Below are positions 21,704-33,274 of a stretch of 64,000 nucleotides of DNA, piece after piece. Position 1 is the first letter of the stretch; each line of letters opens with the position of its first letter. The stretch is from positions 310,001-374,000 of the forward strand of contig JAETXT010000006.1 in NCBI GenBank assembly GCA_019188255.1, in the 5' to 3' direction. A model generated the notes under the pieces. The model was given only the letters and a program-made list of their open reading frames with translations, was not told where the DNA came from and did no database searches. The position numbers and the translations under genes were made by a program. The stretch is from Verticillium longisporum. Taxonomy: Eukaryota; Ascomycota; Sordariomycetes; Glomerellales; Plectosphaerellaceae.

Positions 21704-23575
21704 CTACAGCTCGAGCGATAAAGACTCGTCCTCCTTGGCAGTCTTGGCCTCAGACCACGCATCGACCCAGGCCTTGACAAACGCGAGCTCCGCCTCCTGC
21801 ACCCTCTTCACCTCGCTCGGCGGCAGACTCTCTCCGTAGCCCTCTCGCGCATCCTTGCCCGAGATGCCATTCTCATCCCAGTGGTGCACTGCGCCGCCGC
21901 CCATGAGGAGGAAGGGCTCCTCGGTGGTGCTCTGGCGCACGGGGAGGCCGATGCGGTGTGGCGTTGCCGCGCGCCAGGGATCGGCTTCTCCGTCGACGAT
22001 GGCGAGGCGCGGGTAGGAGAAGCCGTAGCCGCCATGCTTGTTGATGCGTTCTACGTCCGGGAGGGTCGTAATGTTAAAGGCCTCACGGCAGGGAAGGGAG
22101 GTGTAGTTGAGGTCTATGAGGCAGGAGACGAGGGGCTTCTGGGCTGCGGGGACGCCAGAGCCGGTCTGGAAGTAACCCCACCTGCGTTGGGAGCATGTCA
22201 GCAAGCGAAGAACGTAAATGCAGGAAAAGTGCAAAAGAAGATGAGTGACGTACTCGGTGCAGACCTGCCAGAACCAGCTGCGCTCCATCCCCTGATCGAG
22301 GTCGGTCCTCTGCCAGCGCTCGTTGCCCCGGACAGCGAAGCACTTTTCGACATGCCCGTCGGGGCAGGCACTTTTGACATCCTGCCTGACGTAGCCAATA
22401 AAGTTGAGCAGCTTGACGGTCAGCCCGTCAGCGATCTGCGACTCATCGTCTGACACACCGCCAGCGTGAAGCAAGCGCCGGACCGTGCCCTCGAGGTGGC
22501 GCGTGCTTGCGAAGAGGAGGCCGTCACTGCGCAGACTGCCACAGTAGAGACCGAAAGACGAGCGGTCGAGTGCCGGGTCCCAGTTCTGTCCTTGCAGCTG
22601 GCTGATGCCGGAGGAGAGGACGCTTGCAAAGTCGTCATCGTGCGTCAGTGCCTCAAGGCCAAAGGCGCTCTTCAAGGCGCGGCGGTCCGTCTCGGTGGCG
22701 GGGCCGCGGAGTGTCAGGATATTGTCGACAATCTCGGTCAGCGTGGCCGTCACGTCGGCACAGGCGGGGGCGTAGCGCCTCGCCGCTTCGTAGTACTCCC
22801 AGTAATCAACGATGGCCTGGGTCACGCCTGAGCCCGAGATGGCGCCCCAGAAAACATCTGGGTAGAGCTTGCGCAGGAAGGCGGCGAAGGCGCCGGCGTA
22901 CGAGCCGCCGAAGGCGATCCAGGGGACGTCTGTCGGGCCGAGCTCCTCGTGCTCCAGGTCAGGGAAGGCCACATGCTCAGCAAAGAAGGCCGTGTCGGCA
23001 AGGGCCTGCTCGGTGGAGAGGAAACGCAGGTTGGGGATGGAGACGTTGGCGACAGGGAAGGACGTGCCATAGTAGCGGTGCTCGAGGACGAGGCCCAGGC
23101 CGTGGGTGGCCTCGGCGAACATGGCTATGATGCCATGGTCAAGGTAGCCTAGGCGGTCTTCACCGGTCGTCTCGCCAGAGGCGAGCAAGAAGACGGGCCA
23201 CCGGGACGGTAGTGTTTCTTGTTGATCCAGTATCTCAGGGGGAACGTGTCATTGGAGTGCGGTTCATAGCGGGTCTCATTGTGAAAGTGGTCTACTGGAA
23301 CAGACAGGTTGAAGGGCCAAGTACGGTATCCTCCTTGAGGGTGATGCGGGGTTGAGATGTCTAGATGGCTTGATCAGTCTAGGGACTGGGTGGCGGAGGT
23401 GGCGAGCTCCGGTGCCCCTGATCCCAGCTTGGGTTATGGCTCTCTCGAAGGCTGAGTGAGGCCCAGGGGTCATGAGACGTACCAAGGAAACATGTTCAGT
23501 GCCAGAGATGAAAGCAGCTGCCAATGGTGCTGTGGCGGAGATGACTGTCAAGGCAGTGACCAGAAAAGGCCTCAT
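21704..23575 (-). CDS. Secreted serine peptidase, family S28 (prolyl carboxypeptidase/dipeptidyl peptidase type), one apparent missing base
   Basis: The first exon encodes a signal peptide (MRPFLVTALTVISATAPLAAA). The second begins near 23360-23370 and includes GGYRTWPFNLSVPVDHF, RYWINKKHYRPGGP and then, after a one-base frame change at 23195-23197 (CCC for expected CCCC), VFLLASGETTGEDRLGYL. Catalytic elements: Ser in FGGSYAGAF, Asp in DGEADPW, His in AVHHWDENG. A 72-nt intron (22182-22253) splits TE|WGYF; it is a multiple of three with no stop, so retention would add 24 residues. The family removes residues after proline from peptides at acidic pH, usually outside the cell or in the vacuole. 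The exact first splice junction is unclear: the obvious GTACGT donor after VSL does not match any in-phase acceptor, so another base may be wrong there. Confidence 0.8.
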
Positions 23576-24004
23576 GATTGTACCTACCTAGGTAGCGAAC
23601 GGAATGTGGTGATGAATGAGAGTGGCAGGGGCGGGCGAATGGGAATGGGTGAACTCGAGTGAGAAGGAGCAAGCTCACGATGGTAGAAGCGCGTCGCTGC
23701 CTTCAATGTCACGTCACGCACGTCATGGCGCTTGCCTGCGAGGCCACAAGGGTGTTTGCTGTCGCGCGCTGCCTGTCCAGGTGGCAGGTGCCTTAGGTAA
23801 GCCCTGTAATGCAGGAACGACTGCCGAACCAAGGTACCTGCCGACGCCAACAATTCAACCCCCACCTGCCGTTTCCGATCGTTCCAACTCAAAGCTATCA
23901 ACGTCCACATTCCATAGCCTCGCATCGATCAATGGACCAACCCCGGCCATCGCCCACAGACATGACCTGACCAGCTTGGCAAGTATGGGCGTTCCTCGGC
24001 TCCC
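23576..24004. other. Short intergenic region
   Basis: Promoter side of the S28 peptidase and 3' side of the GMC oxidoreductase, both on the minus strand. Apart from the palindrome at 23585 nothing stands out. Confidence 0.5.
23585..23594. repeat. TACCTAGGTA palindrome next to the S28 start codon
   Basis: Perfect copy 10 nt upstream of the S28 peptidase ATG, probably inside its 5' untranslated region. Confidence 0.75.
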
Positions 24005-26031
24005 TCAGGTCGTCTTGATCAAATCGGCGGCCTGTCGAAAGTTAGTCTCTTGTTTCCCGCCTACCAAAGCAGCATGGGCTTACCTTCTCAGCAATGGCAT
24101 ACACGGCCATCGATGTCGTCGCGCCCACAATCGTCGGCATGATGGACCCATCAATCACCCTAAGGTTCTTTGTGCCGTGCACCCTGAGGTTCTCATCGAC
24201 GACACCTCCGTGCTCCCTCGGCTGCTTCGAGCACGTACCCACCGGGTGATACACCGACGGGATGACCTGGCCCCTGGCCCACTGGATCAGCTGCTGGTCG
24301 CTGCTGACCCCGTGCCCGGCGACGTCTCTCTGGCGTTGTACTGCGCCAGCTGGCCCGTCGTCATGTACCGCCGCATGAACTTGATTGTCTCGATCATGAC
24401 CTCGAGGTCCACGTCGTTGGTCGCCGCCCGGTAGTCGATGATCATGTCTCCCTCTGGGTTGGATGGGTTGATGAGGATTGTTCCGCGCGAGTGCGGGTGC
24501 AGGTTCTGTACACTGCCGCCAGGCCCGTACATCATCATCTCAAGGAACACAACGTTGGTCGAACGCATCAGTCGCGCGTAAATCTCCTGCTGCTTCCGGT
24601 ACCCTGCAATCTGCTCCGCCGTGTAGCTTGACGGCAGGTGGCTCGTGGGGTTCTGGCTCTCGTATCGCGTTGCGAGCTGCTGGTACCGCTGTGGGCTGAC
24701 CACCGGCAGACCGATCATGGCCGCGAGCGCCGGCGCACCGCCCTGCGTCGGGAACCCCGGGAATCCACCGCCGCCTCCGGGCGTCGTGCCCCACTGATAC
24801 GCGATGCTGGGAATGTAGCTGTGGTCCTGGAAGTTGCTGCCAACACCCGGCAGGTCAACTCGCACGGGGATCCGGGCCTGCTGGAGCAATGCCTGGGGTC
24901 CCACGCCGCTGAGCATCAGCACCTGCGGTGTGTGCACCGTACCGGCCGCCAGCAGGACCTCACGCCGCGCGCGCACCTGCGTTGCCGGTCCGCCCGTTTG
25001 GTTGTGGCTGACAACCTGGATCCCCGTCGCCGTGTTGTCAGCGCCCCAGAGGATGCGGTTGACCTTGGCACCGACAACCATCTGGTAGTTAGGCCGGCTG
25101 ATACCGTGCCAGTGACCTGTGCGAGAGTACGATCGCTGAAAGTTGGTAGGGTCCATGGACATGGGGTACCAGTAGAGGCCCGCCTGCCCGGCGCCACTGT
25201 CAACGGGGACGGTCATGCCCGGCATGGCGGCCATGGCATTGTAGAGGACCTCTGAAGCGCGCACGTCAGCACAGCTATGGCCTTGGGTGCTGAGATCAAC
25301 TGTCACTTACTCATGAGCTGTGTCGGAGCATCGCGACCAAAGGTTGCGTAAATCTTGGAGGTTGTGCCCCAGTACTGCATGTCCCACTTGATGTTGAACT
25401 CTTGCGCGTGCTGCGGGTTAGGACCAGTCAGGGTGATGCCCTGCATTGCATCAGCGATTTTCTTTCTTTCTCTTCCTCCATTGTGTTTCTTACCTTTCTA
25501 AAGTATGGCAGCAAGCCCTCCCAGTTCCAGGTCGACCCTGGTCCACCAAGCTCGGCCCAGGCGTTGTACTCTTCGGACGTCCCGCGCAGGAACACTTGTC
25601 CGTTGACGTTGGAACTGCCGCCCACGACGCAGCCGATACCCACGGAAAAGGACCGGCCGTTCAGGTTCTGCTGAGGCCGGGACGTGAGGTTGAACATACG
25701 GCGGGGGTTCATCCCCGACTGGTTGTCATAGTAGCCATACTCGACGACGAGGACAGAGACTATTATCAAAGTCTCAGTACAACGAATTTTACAGTAAAAA
25801 AACAGGCCATGGTAATAGAGGCAACACACCGCCGCTGTTATTTTCAGTCAGGCGATTGCCGACAGTCAAACCTGACGTGCCGCCGCCGACGATGATGTAG
25901 TCGTACTCAGCCTGGACCTGGGTCTGGCGCGACAGGATGTTGATGCCGTCCATGCTTGCTGTCGGCCATGATGAGGCCAGTTGCGAGGCCGTGGCCAGGC
26001 AGGCGAGGATGGCCACCTTGATGGAGGGCAT
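24005..26031 (-). CDS. Secreted GMC-family FAD oxidoreductase (glucose/alcohol oxidase or dehydrogenase type), one apparent missing base
   Basis: Five exons: 26031-25830, 25759-25494, 25440-25311, 25251-24084 and 24031-24005; the sum with one added base is 597 residues, normal for the family. There is a signal peptide (MPSIKVAILACLATASQ), then the FAD-binding motif DYIIVGGGTSGLTVGNRL, the GMC signature region GCVVGGSSNVNGQVFLRG, the second GMC signature around GTVHTPQVLMLSGVGP, and the active-site His in VYHPVGTC followed by LRVIDGSIMP. At 24308-24311 the frame slips: SPGTG continues as VSSDQQLIQWARGQV only if the CCCC run (plus strand) is one base longer. Known reaction of the class: FAD-dependent oxidation of an alcohol or sugar hydroxyl, with oxygen or quinone as acceptor; the substrate cannot be told. 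Such enzymes feed peroxide to lignocellulose oxidation. Confidence 0.87.
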
Positions 26032-27472
26032 TTTTGGGTAGGTGCTTCAGATCAGGAAAGGGGGCTTATGCTGGATATCGAAGGGACTGCTGGCAGATCA
26101 AGGCAGGACTGTGGTCGACTCTTCAACAACTAATTTATACCGTTTTGGAAGCCAGCCTAAACGTTTCTCGGTTTTTCTCGAGACGAAGTCGTCTTTGCCA
26201 CTCAACATGTCATTCCTCAGCGGCAGGCCGGTTCATGTGCACGTTGGCCCTTCACCCGTTTCCCATATTCGATTTAATGTCAGAGCATTCCTATCATTGG
26301 CTCGACTAGACGATCTGATATGAATGTGCCATCGTGAGAACAGCCGGCCAGAGTCATCAAGCACCAATACGAGCGGGGGTTTGACCCGGCACATGGGAAA
26401 AAAAACTCCGCTGTCAGACCACAAGTCCCGAGGGGGGGCGAGAGAGAAAGTGCCCGAAAGCGGGGTGCATCTTCCCGATGTTGAGAAGGAAACCTCTGAG
26501 CGGCTGGGGCTTCCCCTTGGTGATCATATGGGGTAAATGATATTGTCCCAAAGAGGTCGAGGGGGAGTTTTGCCAAGCTGTTGCATTGGAGGTGTGCTTT
26601 TGCATTCATCCAGATTGAGGGCGTGGAGGCTTGAGCTCCGAGATCCAGTGTTGCAACGAGAGGACTGGGGTTTTGACAACATCTTTGATATAATGTTTTG
26701 ACTTTTTGGGGCAATGATCTTCTTGAGGTGTGATCGTGGTCACGAGTCGGTTCGGGGGAGGACTTGGAGTTGTTCTGAAGAGCTTGCTTGCTAAGCCAGG
26801 TTCGACGAGGGCCGCTCTCTATCAATCGAGAAGGAATACACATCGAGTACTCGAAGTGATGGACGGTTTTGACTACGATTCAGGGTTTCAACGAGTAAAA
26901 TATCGCGAGATCAGGTTTGCAGCCTCTGGAAGGGCGCGGGCGAGAACGAAACCCTGAGCTGCAGCTGTGTTCTGTACACCTCATGACACATACGCCGACT
27001 TCACAGATCTGCAATTGTCTCTTCCACTTCTTTTGCCAAAGCACTTCACCAACTACAAGACGCACTATAAGTGTCGTTGAGAAGCCTCGTTACAGAAGAC
27101 ACTGCAGCTTCTATGGTTGTCAGTTATCGTATCACTAGACAAAGCATGGCTACCAAACAAATTTTTCTCTTAAACTTTTCACGTACCCTAACAAGAATGA
27201 ACCTCTTCACAAGGAGTTTTGAGACTTCGTGATGATTTGCAGAGGCAGTCCACAGAGGCAGCCCCTGAATGGATGCCCTGTGGCTGCAACAGCCGACCGT
27301 ACTGCACGGACCTTTGACTGCACCTGAGGAACACACGTGGCCCAAACATCGTGAAGGGCACAAACCAACCTCACCGACATTTACAACCAGAGGCTCATCT
27401 GTGTCACCTTGCGACACGCCTCATCCATTATTCAAACCTGACCGTGAACGGGGACCCATCAAGAAATTTAAC
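26032..27472. other. Divergent intergenic region
   Basis: 1.4 kb between the GMC gene (-) and the damaged gene (+). It is more AT-rich than the flanking genes. Several short overlapping frames exist, none with similarity I recognise. Confidence 0.5.
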
Positions 27473-29843
27473 ATGTCACAGCCGGATCCGTATGCGGCCT
27501 TTCACCCCCCTGGCGTTCGGCAAATCGACGCCGAGGAGCTCAAAACGGAGCTTGATGGCCTCTCACCACGAATCTTTGCGGCATGGAACCAGCTGCAAGA
27601 CATTGTGAAGCGACATGAAGCGACGATTCAAAACCGCTGGTCGCGCAAATCCAAGTCGAAACGCAAGGCTCTCCTCCTTGAAGTGCTGCCGACGATTCCG
27701 AAGGACCATCTCCCTGATGTGGAGGCCTGGAAGAAGAAGCCCAAGAGCGTCATCGTAGACACGGAGAATGCCGATGCTTATTTGATGCCATGTATCAACC
27801 TCGAGGACTTGCCGAAGGCGGTCCCGCTGCTGATCATGCTCAATTGATAGGGGTAGGAATGGCCCTGATGAGTCCGCCCACTCAGATGTGGCGGCCTGAC
27901 GGACCGGCTGGGTTACGCAGAGCATGGACCGACCTTTTTTGAACCTTTATGTCATGATCTTCAGAGGGAGGAAGACGCCGGAGACGTACGGAGAACTGTA
28001 CCACTTTGACGACCATGAGGATGCCTCAGACTGGGCGTTCGAAGCAAGAGGTCTCACGCCTGGCGATGGCCTCAATTGTCTCAAGATTCAGGCTAAGCTC
28101 TACGAATTTCTGCAGCAACTGTGTCTAAAGCTCCTCCACGACATACCCGAAGGCGACCTGATCGGACCCAGTTACCCGGTGACGGACGAGCCTCCACCAG
28201 TCTCTGCCAACAGTGCCGAGGCGGGAACCACATCGCTGTCCATCACCTCGCTTGAGTCAGCGTACCGCCTGCCAGCTCGCATAGACCTCGATCGCCTAGA
28301 GGCCGTCGTGATAGCACAGGTTGCCGAGCTTGAGGATGAACTGTGGGCACTGCTTGTGGACCCCGAGGCCTTTGCAAACACAATCCTCGTGACCAAGGAG
28401 CATCGCCAAGAGATGCTTCTCGACACCAACGGCAAGCCGCATCCAATTCACGAACCATCACGCATCCATGTATTGTGGGAACGTGTCATTACCAGTGTCA
28501 TTGTGGACAAGACCGTCTCTCTTGGTCTGTGGCACATTGTATTGGAAAAGGTGTACACGCTGCACCGCGCTCTGGATGCGCACAAGAACCAGATTGACCC
28601 TGCAGAGGATCTGCCCGAGAAGCTGGCGATGGCGTTTTACGAGCTCTTCTCCATCCTTGAGAGGATGGAAGCTGGCCCAGTGACAACTCTTAAGATTTCG
28701 TTTCCGGGTTCTCCACCGATGCGCAACCTCTTCCAGAGAGAACCAGCGCCTAATGCACACACGCCCATGATCAACACCGTGTCGAAGCCGGATGCAGCCA
28801 ACAAAATCGAACAAGAGTTCATTTACATCATGGGCATGATGTGGAACAACCAGAAGCGTCACCTGTTGACGACTAAAGGTCTGCTGGACATGTTGAACAG
28901 CCTGCTCCAGAAGGAGCCTTCGGCCAACGCGCTTTTGACGCCCTACATCCAGGAACAGCTGGGCCACTTTGCCCTCATTACAGAGTGTCTTCACCAGCTT
29001 CAACTCTTCCAACCCTGGGCTGACACGTTTGAGCACAAGATCAACGAGTCCAAGGACCAAATCAACAAGGACTTTTCCGTCAAGACGCAATGGATGACTG
29101 CCATCAGCCAGATGAGCCTCGGCACAGCTTTTGTTCATCTCGGCGTTCCGACAGACGGGCGATTCCGTTACCCGGCTGCAAAGGCAAAGACGAAGGAGAA
29201 CATTGAGGCAATGCGATCCGCCGAGGCTTCGCTCGATGCGTTCTGGTCCTCGTTCCTCCAGACATACCAGCACACGCTGAGCCCTCGCATCCGTGACATT
29301 CTCATCCACAGGGAGCGTCAGCGCACGAAACCCTGGGCTGAGCCCATCAAAAGTACCCCCTCGGCAAAGGGACGTGACGCCCAGCTCGCGGGCTCAGTCG
29401 GCGGCCTGCACATCAAGGAGCAGCAAGTCTCGTCCGCGCCCGCCAAGACGAAGACCAAGACACGGGGCGCGTCCGCGCCAGAGAAAGCCGACGCGCAGCC
29501 TGGCGCGCCCGCAACGCGCAGCGATGCCGCGCAGAAGAAGATCCAGGTCGACAAGCGCGCCCTCAAGGTCTTCAACGCGCTCTTCTTCTCGAGCGACCCG
29601 AACCAGCAGGCCAGCGAGACCAACTGGAGTGATTTCCTGTACGCCATGACGAAGACTGGGTTCGCGGCGGAGAAGATTTACGGGTCTGTCTGGCAGTTTA
29701 CGCCGACTGGCCTCGACAGTAAGAAGCCTCTGCAGCTTCACGAGCCGCACCCTTCGAGCAAGATTCCGTTTTGGTTGGGGAGGAGGATTGGCCGCCGGCT
29801 GAACAGGACGTATGGATGGGATCGGGCCATGTTTTCAGCGTAG
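27473..29843 (+). pseudogene. Unrecognised fungal protein with broken reading frame (two segments)
   Basis: The first segment (27473-27847; MSQPDPYAAFHPPG) ends at LLIMLN followed by TGA. The second open segment (27924-29843) starts MDRPFLNLYVMIFRG. Between them a different frame reads DRGRNGPDESAHSDVAA, then an in-frame TGA, then RTGWVTQSMDRPFLN. I recall fungal proteins with an N-S-R-G-R...A-H-x-D...VTQ...PFLN pattern here, so the three pieces look like one gene carrying a one-base insertion (27843-27845) plus one nonsense codon. The protein is helical, with no signal peptide. Its C-terminal about 90 residues (NWSDFLYAMTKTGF, YGSVWQF, LHEPHP, IPFWLGRRIGRRL, YGW) form a compact alpha-beta-alpha unit. 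Possibly related to large fungal proteins of unknown function; I cannot name the family securely. Alternatively 27924-29843 is expressed alone as 639 residues. Confidence 0.55.
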
Positions 29844-30395
29844 GCCAAAGACATCGAGAGGCTGCTGCGTCGTGGTGAATGGAAGGCTTACGTAGAAGTC
29901 TGAGGCTTCACTTGCTATAGCCCACGGGAAGATTGCAAAACGTGGACTGAGAAGGCGGTATATGATCGCAATGCCTAGATTTAATAGTCACTGGTCTGTT
30001 TTACAAGATACGATGGGATACCGGGATGCCTGTAGTCCATGAGACTCGCCTGGATCGCCCTGCGCAGCATGAGAGCGCGAATATGCCGCCATGCGGGAAA
30101 TACCGACAGCGTGGCTTCGGCACCCTTGTAGGCCTCGAGCATAGCTATGTGGCTGAGCCTTATGATTCTGATGCACCAGAGTGTTATCATTGGTGATTTT
30201 CCACGTAGAAATGATATGCTTTGTATGTGCCACTCATATGAGCGCAAAATCCATTTACAAGAATCGGCCGATTCAACCTAGAGAATTAACAGCCATAACA
30301 CTAGAAATGTGACCACTCGATGTCAGATCGAGTACAGCGCATCCCATGACCATATTCCTGATTGCTCCCCAGAACTCCAGACCCGACGTCGCCGC
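29844..30395. other. Convergent 3' region
   Basis: The damaged gene (+) and the first xylanase (-) end here. No gene seen. Confidence 0.5.
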
Positions 30396-31211
<816 letters not shown>

Positions 31212-31418
31212 CTAAGAACAAGACCAAAAAGGGCCCGGCTTCGCGGTAGGCCAAGGTATTTATGCCAGATTCAACAACAGCGGCCATCCGACCAGCATTC
31301 AGTGGACAGGCCGCTCCGGGTGGCGCCTTCAGAACATGCCCGTTGATCTATTGAAAACCCACTCAACAGGCGACCCAGCTAGATCGCAGGGCCCCCAGCA
31401 CGGCTCCTCGGACCCCTG

Positions 31419-31425
31419 GGCAATT
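31419..31425 (+). promoter_or_regulatory. GGC(A/T)4 word, possible Xyr1 site
   Basis: GGCAATT matches the relaxed Xyr1 consensus known from Trichoderma. It is short and may be chance. Confidence 0.3.
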
Positions 31426-31845
31426 TCATGCTCTGGCGGGTGGGTTACCGCTCCCGTTGCAGTGCACAGCATGCTGTGGCGCTAACTTTTTCGGTAGCAT
31501 CCCGAGAGCACATCTATCTAAGCTTGTTTCATCGTGTCAGCCGAACCAGCCGTTGTTGGTGACCCGCTGCGTTGACAGGATGCTGCGTCGACGGATTGAC
31601 CGACTGGGACTTCGTCGCGATATGTCAAGGCTTGTATAGGAATATAACTCCGACGCCCCCCTTTCCATTGCGACCAAACTCGTCAGTCAGTCAGCCCAGG
31701 GTCGAAGTCTGGATTCGTTCAGGTGGGTTTACTTACGCTCATGTCCGGAGCCGACGCGGTGGGGAACGGAGCTTACGACAGTCTGTCCGACCCCCCTGTC
31801 GCTATCAAGGCGGCTGAATGCCTGTAAATCGACATGCGGGTTCTG

Positions 31846-31851
31846 GCGGGG
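31846..31851 (+). promoter_or_regulatory. CreA-type site GCGGGG
   Basis: Matches SYGGGG, the carbon-catabolite repressor consensus, 54 bp from the GGCTAAA site. A hexamer alone is weak evidence. Confidence 0.35.
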
Positions 31852-31904
31852 TGGTGCTGATTTCGGCACATCATGCCTTGACCTCGCTCAGATCGAGGAT
31901 TTGT

Positions 31905-31911
31905 GGCTAAA
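31905..31911 (+). promoter_or_regulatory. XlnR consensus site GGCTAAA
   Basis: Perfect match to the 5'-GGCTAAA-3' site of the xylanolytic activator XlnR, 357 bp upstream of xylanase copy 2 and 766 bp upstream of copy 1. Context (two xylanase genes) raises its credibility. Confidence 0.6.
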
Positions 31912-32203
31912 GTCGACGCACCATGGATCAACCGGCAGAGGCAGCGCTTGGCATGCCCCCCGCAATCCTCCGTCAGATGCCCGACGTGGTCAGCCAATAT
32001 TGTCTCGATAAATGCTGTTGACGTTGTCTGTCTGGGACTTGAGTGTCTTTGAACGCTGACATGCAAGTCTGGTGATCCTCCAAGCATTACAATGGGAGGT
32101 GTAGTCATTTACGGAGCTCAAAGTACCGGCTTGGCCAGCTTTGCCAGATGACAACAGGAATGACTACGCACCCGTCTTTCAGAACCATGGGCATATGCTC
32201 TGA

Positions 32204-32209
32204 TATAAT
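32204..32209 (+). promoter_or_regulatory. TATA-like box of xylanase copy 2
   Basis: TATAAT 64 nt upstream of the ATG at 32268. Confidence 0.45.
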
Positions 32210-32267
32210 CCAGGTCTGCTGGCCACCGCTGTAGCTAGAGACAGGAAAAAGCGTCAGAGATAGTAAA

Positions 32268-33074
32268 ATGCTCAAATCTCTAGTCGTCTTGCTCTTCACG
32301 AGCCTTGTCGCAGCCTTTCCCACCCTCGACACCGACCAGATTGCGGCCCTCCACAAACGCCAGGCGACCCCAAACTCGCAAGGTACACATGGCGGGTTCT
32401 TCTACTACTGGTGGAGCAACGGCCAAAGCCCGGCGGCATACACCAACCTGGACGGCGGCAGCTACCGTCTCCGGTGGGAAAGCGGCGGGAACCTGATCGG
32501 CGGCAAAGGATGGAACCCTGGGACTGACAACAGGTGGGGTTCCATAGTCACAGCTCCATGCTCGAGCTGCATCTAAACCTTCGTATAGGACGATACAGAT
32601 TTCTGGAAATTACCAGGGTGTTGGAAATAGCTACCTTGCCGTCTACGGCTGGCTTGAGAACCCCCAAGTTGAAGTAAGTGCTGGAAACTAGGTTTTATCT
32701 TCGGCTCTATCTGTGACCACAGCTTACCTCTGACGCTCATGCCATGATAGTACTACATTATCGAGTACCATGGTGTCTTCAACCCGGTCTATGACGCGCA
32801 GATTCTTGGCACGGCGATATGCGACGGCAGCGTCTACGACATCAGTCGAAGCACACGCGTGAGCTCTAGCGGGACGAAGATACTGCAGCGGTACTGGTCT
32901 ATTCGGCGCAACAAGCGGACAGGCGGGACGGTGCAGACAAGGTGTCACTTTGACGCCTGGCGCAGCACGGGACTCACCGCTACGGATCACGGTTTTCAGA
33001 TTGTCGCGACAGAGGGGTACTTCAGCAGCGGGTTCGCAGAGATGACCGTCGCGGATGCGGGTGCGGAAGAATAA
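32268..33074 (+). CDS. Secreted endo-1,4-beta-xylanase, GH11 (copy 2, divergent)
   Basis: Three exons, 32268-32533, 32589-32673 and 32751-33074, with introns of 55 and 77 nt; product 224 residues. Signal peptide (MLKSLVVLLFTSLVAA) and a propeptide ending HKR precede the catalytic domain. Signatures: PQVEYYIIEYH with the nucleophile Glu and IVATEGYFSSGFA with the acid/base Glu. The first intron falls at the same position as the only intron of copy 1 (just before T-I-K/Q), showing common descent, but copy 2 has an extra intron directly before the YY of the nucleophile motif. The thumb region is shorter and lacks the usual S-I-x-G/P-T (SSSGTKILQRYW), and the cord region has ICDGSVYDISRS, so substrate handling may differ. 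Acidic C-terminal tail AGAEE. Confidence 0.94.
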
Positions 33075-33274
33075 AGCTCGCCGTTGCATGCTTTTGTTTT
33101 TGGTCTTAAGGTTCTCGATGGCTGCATCTTCCATCTTAGGCCCCCCTAATCCTGATGCCCTGTTGCCTCTGGGTAGATCAGGACCGAAAAAATGCATCAT
33201 CTCCCAACGCACTCAAAAACACCTTGCACCATCTACTTTTCAGCCCCTCAAGTGCCCCGAACCCCGGGATATCA

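Noticed and set aside
27852..27919. 68-nt GTAGGA...CTGAC...CAG intron in the unknown gene
   Set aside because: The splice signals look good, but an in-frame TGA precedes the donor, and the segment reads like conserved coding sequence. Kept only as an alternative.
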